Source: Psychrobacter sp.
Lineage (GTDB): Bacteria; Pseudomonadota; Gammaproteobacteria; Pseudomonadales; Moraxellaceae
Assembly: GCA_020024075.1 (NCBI GenBank)
Contig: JAHHUJ010000011.1
Span: 1-18,857, forward strand
Length of the DNA: 18,857 nt
Reading direction: 5' to 3'
Shown: one piece after another, positions 15,184-18,857 of the stretch
How the letters are laid out: every line of letters begins with the position of its first letter
How positions within the stretch are numbered: the first letter of the stretch is position 1
Notes under the pieces: model-generated
What the model saw: only the letters and a program-made list of their open reading frames with translations
Database searches by the model: none
What the model was told of the DNA's origin: nothing
Program-made: the position numbers and the translations under genes

Positions 15184-16251
15184 TTAAGGAACCACAGGAA
15201 TATGATTTAAGCCCAAAGCCTCGTCAAATCCGAACATGACATTCATACATTGAACGGCCTGACCTGCTGCCCCTTTAACCAAGTTATCTTGTACCACCAA
15301 AATAGTCGCAGATTTAGTATCGTTATCTTGGTGCACTGCGATTCTAAGTCTATTGCTCGCTCTTACGCTACGTGTATCTGGGAACTCACCTGATGGTAAA
15401 ACATCAATGAACTTTTCATTTTGATAGGTTTGTTCATAAATTTGCTGCAAGTCCAGCTCGCAACCTGCATCCGTTAATCCCAAGTGAATGGTAGTAAACA
15501 TACCCCGAATCATAGGCACTAAATGAGGTAGAAAGCGAATGTTGTGGGTGAATTTGCTTTGCAGTAACTCATGTACCCCTTGCTCAATTTCAGGTAGATG
15601 ACGGTGACCTGCCACCCCATAAGCATTGAAGTTGTCTGTGGTTTCAGCATAGTTTAAATTTAGCTTGGCTTGACGCCCTGCCCCTGAAACACCAGATTTT
15701 GCATCAATAATAATCCGCGATTCTATAACGGCTTCACCCTTAGCGTTTTGAGCTTCAATGATAGGTTTTAAACCTAAAATTGCAGTAGTTGGGTAGCAGC
15801 CTGGATTACCAATAACCTTTGCATTTTTTATGGCATCACGGTTAATCTCTGGCAAGCCATAAGCCGCTTGTTTTAGCAGCTCTGGGCAAGCATGCTTATG
15901 CTTGTACCACTTCTCAAATGACTGCAATGACTGCAGTCTAAAGTCAGCAGCCAAATCGATAACCTTCACACCTGCGGCTACTAACGCTTCAGCCTGTTGC
16001 ATGGCCACACCATGAGGCGTTGCAAAAAACACCACATCACAAGAAGTCAGGGCCTCTAACGTCCCTTCTCCTAAGTCGCTATAAGTTAAGTCAGATATGC
16101 CTCTTAAGCTTGGAAAAATACTGGCGACAGGCTTGCCTGCTTCTGTTCGTGAAGTTAACCATTTAATGGTTACCTCCGGGTGAGAAGATAACAATCTTAT
16201 AAGCTCAACGCCTGTGTATCCCGTTCCACCAACAATGGCTGCTTGTAACAT
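15184..16251 (-). CDS. argC: N-acetyl-gamma-glutamyl-phosphate reductase
   Basis: Reduces N-acetyl-glutamyl 5-phosphate to the semialdehyde with NADPH, the third step of arginine synthesis in the cytosol. The Rossmann motif VGGTGYTG (7-14) opens the protein. The active-site signature GNPGCYPT has catalytic Cys152, and the catalytic histidine lies in [10 protein letters not shown] (215-224). SGVSGAGR (187-194) and [10 protein letters not shown] further mark the long (type 1) form. The length, 355 residues, is near that of other type 1 enzymes (334 in E. coli). The ATG follows AGGATAGGAT, a strong ribosome site. No arginine-repressor box is seen upstream. The gene stands alone, apart from other arg genes, which is common in this group. 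Confidence 0.97.
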   Translation of the reverse strand: MLQAAIVGGTGYTGVELIRLLSSHPEVTIKWLTSRTEAGKPVASIFPSLRGISDLTYSDLGEGTLEALTSCDVVFFATPHGVAMQQAEALVAAGVKVIDLAADFRLQSLQSFEKWYKHKHACPELLKQAAYGLPEINRDAIKNAKVIGNPGCYPTTAILGLKPIIEAQNAKGEAVIESRIIIDAKSGVSGAGRQAKLNLNYAETTDNFNAYGVAGHRHLPEIEQGVHELLQSKFTHNIRFLPHLVPMIRGMFTTIHLGLTDAGCELDLQQIYEQTYQNEKFIDVLPSGEFPDTRSVRASNRLRIAVHQDNDTKSATILVVQDNLVKGAAGQAVQCMNVMFGFDEALGLNHIPVVP

Positions 16252-16579
16252 ATCCTATCCTACCTGATTGATTAAAAGCCGATTAAATAAAATCCTGCTT
16301 ACTATTTAATCTAACTTTGATAAATATAATCGTTATTTTGCAAAGAGTCATGCAATTTTTAAAGTTTACGTTATCCGCTTCAGCTATTCAATGCATTAAA
16401 TCTGACAGCATTAGCCTTAATTAATTGCATTTATTTGAAGCCAATTAATTGTTAAATAACTCATTACAAAATAGGCTTATATAAATAAGCCTATTTTTTA
16501 TCACTTCAGTTTTCATGCAAGCTATATTTATAGCTAATTATTGTTTATAGCTAATTGTGTTATTTATAGCTGATAGCAC
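16252..16579 (-). promoter_or_regulatory. hemE-argC intergenic region
   Basis: This 328-base gap holds the AGCTATAA repeats, a hairpin terminator for hemE and the argC promoter region. AGCC-TT-AATTAATTG (16413-16427) and AGCC-AATTAATTG (16439-16451) form a further imperfect direct repeat. The -10 box of argC may be TATATT on the minus strand near 16324-16329, but its -35 partner is unclear. I see no small gene. Confidence 0.45.
16468..16499 (-). terminator. Hairpin terminator after hemE
   Basis: A perfect 13-base stem (16468-16480 with 16485-16497) encloses an ATAA loop. The core is ATAGGCTTAT/ATAAGCCTAT. On the minus strand only TTTTG follows, whereas the plus strand has six T, so it may work better in the plus direction. 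It lies about 80 bases past the hemE stop. Confidence 0.7.
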
Positions 16580-16587
16580 TTATAGCT
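16527..16587. repeat. Four spaced copies of AGCTATAA(A) at the hemE 3' end
   Basis: On the plus strand TTTATAGCT starts at 16527, 16544 and 16563, and CTTATAGCT at 16579; spacings are 17, 19 and 16 bases. On the hemE mRNA this reads AGCTATAA, and the first copy includes the last codon and the TAA stop of hemE. The leftmost copy forms a dyad with AGCTATA at 16520-16526. Confidence 0.75.
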
Positions 16588-17686
16588 TGTAGTCGTGTAC
16601 TGCATCAATGAATACTTTGGCATTATCTGGATTTACCCACTGAGTAATGCCATGACCTAAGTTAGCTATGTAACCTGTTTTTACACCAGCAGCATAAGCA
16701 TCATCAAGCATATTATTTGCTGATTGACGGATTAGCTCAGGTGAGCCATAAAGTGTAGCTGGGTCTAAGTTACCTTGTACCGCAATTTGCTTATTGCTAT
16801 CAGCTAAGATAGCTCTAGCTTTATCTAATGGCATAGTCCAGTCTAGGCCTAAGCAATCCGCTTCAGAGTCTGCTTGGATATCTAGCCATACTCCGCCCCC
16901 TTTGGTAAATACTACCACAGGGATGTCAGGATGGCGCTGTTTAAGCTCAGCAACCACACGCTTATTGTACTTATGCGAAAACTCCTCAAATTCACGGTGT
17001 GCTAACACCCCACCCCAGCTATCAAATAGCTGAACAAGCTGCGCACCTGCCAAAATTTGTGCATCCAGATAATCAATGATAGCCGTAGTAACATGATCTA
17101 GGATTTGATGTAGGAATTCAGGCTTACTATAAAGCAGTCCTTTAGTATAGCGGTAGTCTTTTGAGCTGCCACCTTCAATCATATAAGTTGCTAAAGTCCA
17201 AGCACTACCTGAGAATCCAAATAAAGGAACCAAGCCATTTAACTCTTTGCGAATACTGGTAACGGCATCCATGACATAGCTTAATGAGTCAGCCGCTTTA
17301 AATGGTTCAAGTTGGTTAAAGTCCGCTTCGGTACGTAAAGTACGCTTAAACTTTGGACCTTCCCCAGTTTCGAAATACAGCCCTAAACCCATGGCATCTG
17401 GAATGGTTAAAATATCACTGAATAAAATAGCGGCGTCTAAATCAAAACGTCGTAAAGGCTGTATAGTGACTTCTGTCGCACGAGCAGTGTCTTTGCACAG
17501 ACTCATAAAATCACCAGCTTCTGCTCGCGTGGCCTTGTATTCTGGAAGATAACGACCAGCTTGGCGCATCATCCATACTGGCGTCATGTCTACTTCTTCG
17601 AAGCGTAACGCTTTAAGTAGGCGATCATTCTTCAGCGGAGCAAAGTTGTGAGGGTTGTTAACAGAATCAGAATTCATTATAGACAT
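16580..17686 (-). CDS. hemE: Uroporphyrinogen decarboxylase
   Basis: Removes four carboxyl groups from uroporphyrinogen III to give coproporphyrinogen III in heme synthesis, in the cytosol without a cofactor. The family signature [16 protein letters not shown] (36-51, with substrate-binding R41 and R45) is present, as is [15 protein letters not shown] with the catalytic Asp91. [28 protein letters not shown] and IANLGHGI near the C-terminus also match. It has 368 residues (E. coli 354), the excess being an N-terminal tail of about 15. The chosen ATG has an AAAGAG ribosome site; a second ATG three codons later is less well placed. A TATAAT box is just upstream. proB lies 104 bases before it. 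Confidence 0.97.
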   Translation of the reverse strand: MSIMNSDSVNNPHNFAPLKNDRLLKALRFEEVDMTPVWMMRQAGRYLPEYKATRAEAGDFMSLCKDTARATEVTIQPLRRFDLDAAILFSDILTIPDAMGLGLYFETGEGPKFKRTLRTEADFNQLEPFKAADSLSYVMDAVTSIRKELNGLVPLFGFSGSAWTLATYMIEGGSSKDYRYTKGLLYSKPEFLHQILDHVTTAIIDYLDAQILAGAQLVQLFDSWGGVLAHREFEEFSHKYNKRVVAELKQRHPDIPVVVFTKGGGVWLDIQADSEADCLGLDWTMPLDKARAILADSNKQIAVQGNLDPATLYGSPELIRQSANNMLDDAYAAGVKTGYIANLGHGITQWVNPDNAKVFIDAVHDYKL

Positions 17687-17708
17687 TATTATCTCTTTAA
17701 AGTCCTAA

Positions 17709-17714
17709 ATTATA
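17709..17714 (-). promoter_or_regulatory. Candidate -10 box of the hemE promoter
   Basis: The minus strand reads TATAAT 22 bases before the hemE start. About 17 bases further upstream lies CGGTTC, a poor -35 box, so the call rests on the perfect -10 sequence and its place in the proB-hemE gap. The leader would be short. Confidence 0.4.
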
Positions 17715-17790
17715 ATCAAAATGTATAGGGGGAACCGTTTATGACCTATCAATGGTATCAGGTTATACCGCACTCCACACCTTATGGCGC

Positions 17791-18857
17791 TTATTTATTC
17801 AAAATAGCCATATCATCACGGTGTATCATAACCACACGTTCCTCGGACTCTCCCAAAATTTTGTCAAAGCTTTGGGTTCTTTTACGTGCCACACGTCTGG
17901 CTTCTTCCGAAGAGAAGTTGACTTGACCTACTGCAATACGCTCTTTGGTTGTCTCATCGACTACTGCAACCACGTCGCCTTCATCAAAATCACCTTGAAT
18001 ATCTACCACACCCACAGGTAATAAACTCTTACCTTGGACGGTAATGGCGTTCACAGCTCCTGAATCAATAAATAAAGTCCCGGCCATTCTCAAATGCGCC
18101 GCTAACCACTGCTTACGGGCAATAATTTTGTCAGCTTGGTTGGTCTGCAATAACGTCCCTACTGACTCGCCCTCAACAATACGGGTAATTACTTTATCTA
18201 AGCTACCATTAGCAATTACCGTTGGACAGCCACCCATAGCAGCCAATCTACCAGCTCTAATCTTGGTCAGCATACCTCCACTACCAAGCTTACCGCCCTC
18301 CCCAGCAATATCAAATAAATAATCTGCCATTGCACGCTCTTGGCGAATCATTTTTGCATCAGGGTTTTTGCGAGGGTTATCAGTAAACACACCATCTTGG
18401 TCGGTTAAGATGATATAAAGATCGGCACTGACCATAGCTGCGGCCATTGCGCCTAAGGTATCATTGTCACCAAATTTAATTTCATCCACCGTAATGGTGT
18501 CGTTCTCATTAATAACTGGCAACACTCGCCATGCCAAAAGCTTGTGTAAAGTATTGGCCGTATTCAGATAACGTTGACGATTGGACAAATCTTCATGGGT
18601 TAATAGAATCTGAGCACTGCGTACTCCGCTCTGAATCAAGGCTGATGACCAAGTCTCTATGAGCCCCATTTGCCCAATAGCCGCACAGGCCTGTAACGCT
18701 TCTAACTTCTTAGGGCGCTCATCCAGTCCCATTCTAACCAAACCCTCAGCCACAGCACCAGATGAGACCAATATCACCTCTTTGCCTTCATTATGCAGCT
18801 TAGCAATCTGACTGGCCCATTCATAGATTGCGGTTCGATCTAGTCCCTTACCATTAT
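17791..18857 (-). CDS. proB: Glutamate 5-kinase (N-terminus beyond the window edge)
   Basis: Phosphorylates L-glutamate to glutamyl 5-phosphate, the first and feedback-controlled step of proline synthesis. The frame is open to the end of the window: before GTG (18775-18777) it reads NGKGLDRTAIYEWASQIAKL and on to EVILVSSGAVAEG, the conserved SSGA motif, so that GTG is not the start. About 354 residues are visible and roughly 20 at the N-terminus are missing. The amino-acid kinase domain shows RQRYLNTANTL, INENDTITVDEIKFGDNDTLGA and GTGG-like GEGGKLGSGGMLTKIRAG. The last 90 or so residues form a PUA domain (from GTLFIDSGAVNAI). Ends in a TAA. hemE follows on the same strand. Confidence 0.96.
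   Translation of the reverse strand, partial: NGKGLDRTAIYEWASQIAKLHNEGKEVILVSSGAVAEGLVRMGLDERPKKLEALQACAAIGQMGLIETWSSALIQSGVRSAQILLTHEDLSNRQRYLNTANTLHKLLAWRVLPVINENDTITVDEIKFGDNDTLGAMAAAMVSADLYIILTDQDGVFTDNPRKNPDAKMIRQERAMADYLFDIAGEGGKLGSGGMLTKIRAGRLAAMGGCPTVIANGSLDKVITRIVEGESVGTLLQTNQADKIIARKQWLAAHLRMAGTLFIDSGAVNAITVQGKSLLPVGVVDIQGDFDEGDVVAVVDETTKERIAVGQVNFSSEEARRVARKRTQSFDKILGESEERVVMIHRDDMAILNK

Noticed and set aside
16252..16420. Arginine-repressor box upstream of argC
   Set aside because: Only half-matches such as TATTCAATGCAT near 16385 were seen; no paired 18-base ARG box is present.

Overview
The window looks like a core chromosomal segment of a gammaproteobacterium of the Moraxellaceae, most likely Psychrobacter. 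This rests on an AT-rich sequence, the gene order cmk-rpsA-ihfB and argC-clpS-clpA, and the character of the proteins (long LysM-rich MltD, small IHF-beta with an extended tail). It is a judgement from memory of the families; no rRNA or tRNA is present to confirm it. All fourteen protein genes lie on the minus strand, so the gene order below runs from the right end to the left end. I see no insertion sequence, prophage, CRISPR array, toxin or defence gene, and no clear horizontally acquired block.

Right part (about 18857 to 14112): proB (glutamate 5-kinase, cut by the window edge) starts proline synthesis. hemE (uroporphyrinogen decarboxylase) acts in heme synthesis. argC (N-acetyl-glutamyl-phosphate reductase) acts in arginine synthesis. 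A single-pass membrane protein with a coiled coil and no known function (DUF6776-like) follows. proB and argC belong to parallel glutamate-phosphorylation/reduction pathways, but the spacing does not suggest one operon.

Middle part (13993 to 9122): clpS and clpA encode the adaptor and the AAA+ unfoldase that feed N-degron and other substrates to ClpP. Both carry unusual acidic extensions. A strong terminator ends clpA. ung (uracil-DNA glycosylase) and tadA (tRNA adenosine deaminase) follow, 87 bases apart. tadA contains an in-frame TGA; beyond it the frame still encodes the conserved C-terminal helix of TadA, so the gene seems to have been shortened by one point mutation.

Left-middle part (8838 to 4232): cmk (CMP kinase), rpsA (ribosomal protein S1) and ihfB (IHF beta) form the classical gammaproteobacterial cluster. 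rpsA has a two-hairpin leader that may serve S1 autocontrol, and a strong terminator. A CNNM/CBS-domain membrane protein follows ihfB. Left end: a small secreted protein of unknown function, then a 1053-residue MltD-type lytic transglycosylase lipoprotein with eight canonical LysM repeats, closed by a terminator near base 6-42.

The most notable non-coding pattern is that many intergenic gaps, especially just after stop codons, hold short direct or tandem repeats (units of 5 to 19 bases, copies nearly identical). I did not find a convincing undescribed multi-gene system. The best leads are the tadA stop, the rpsA leader structure, the ClpA/ClpS acidic insertions and the stop-codon-proximal repeats.
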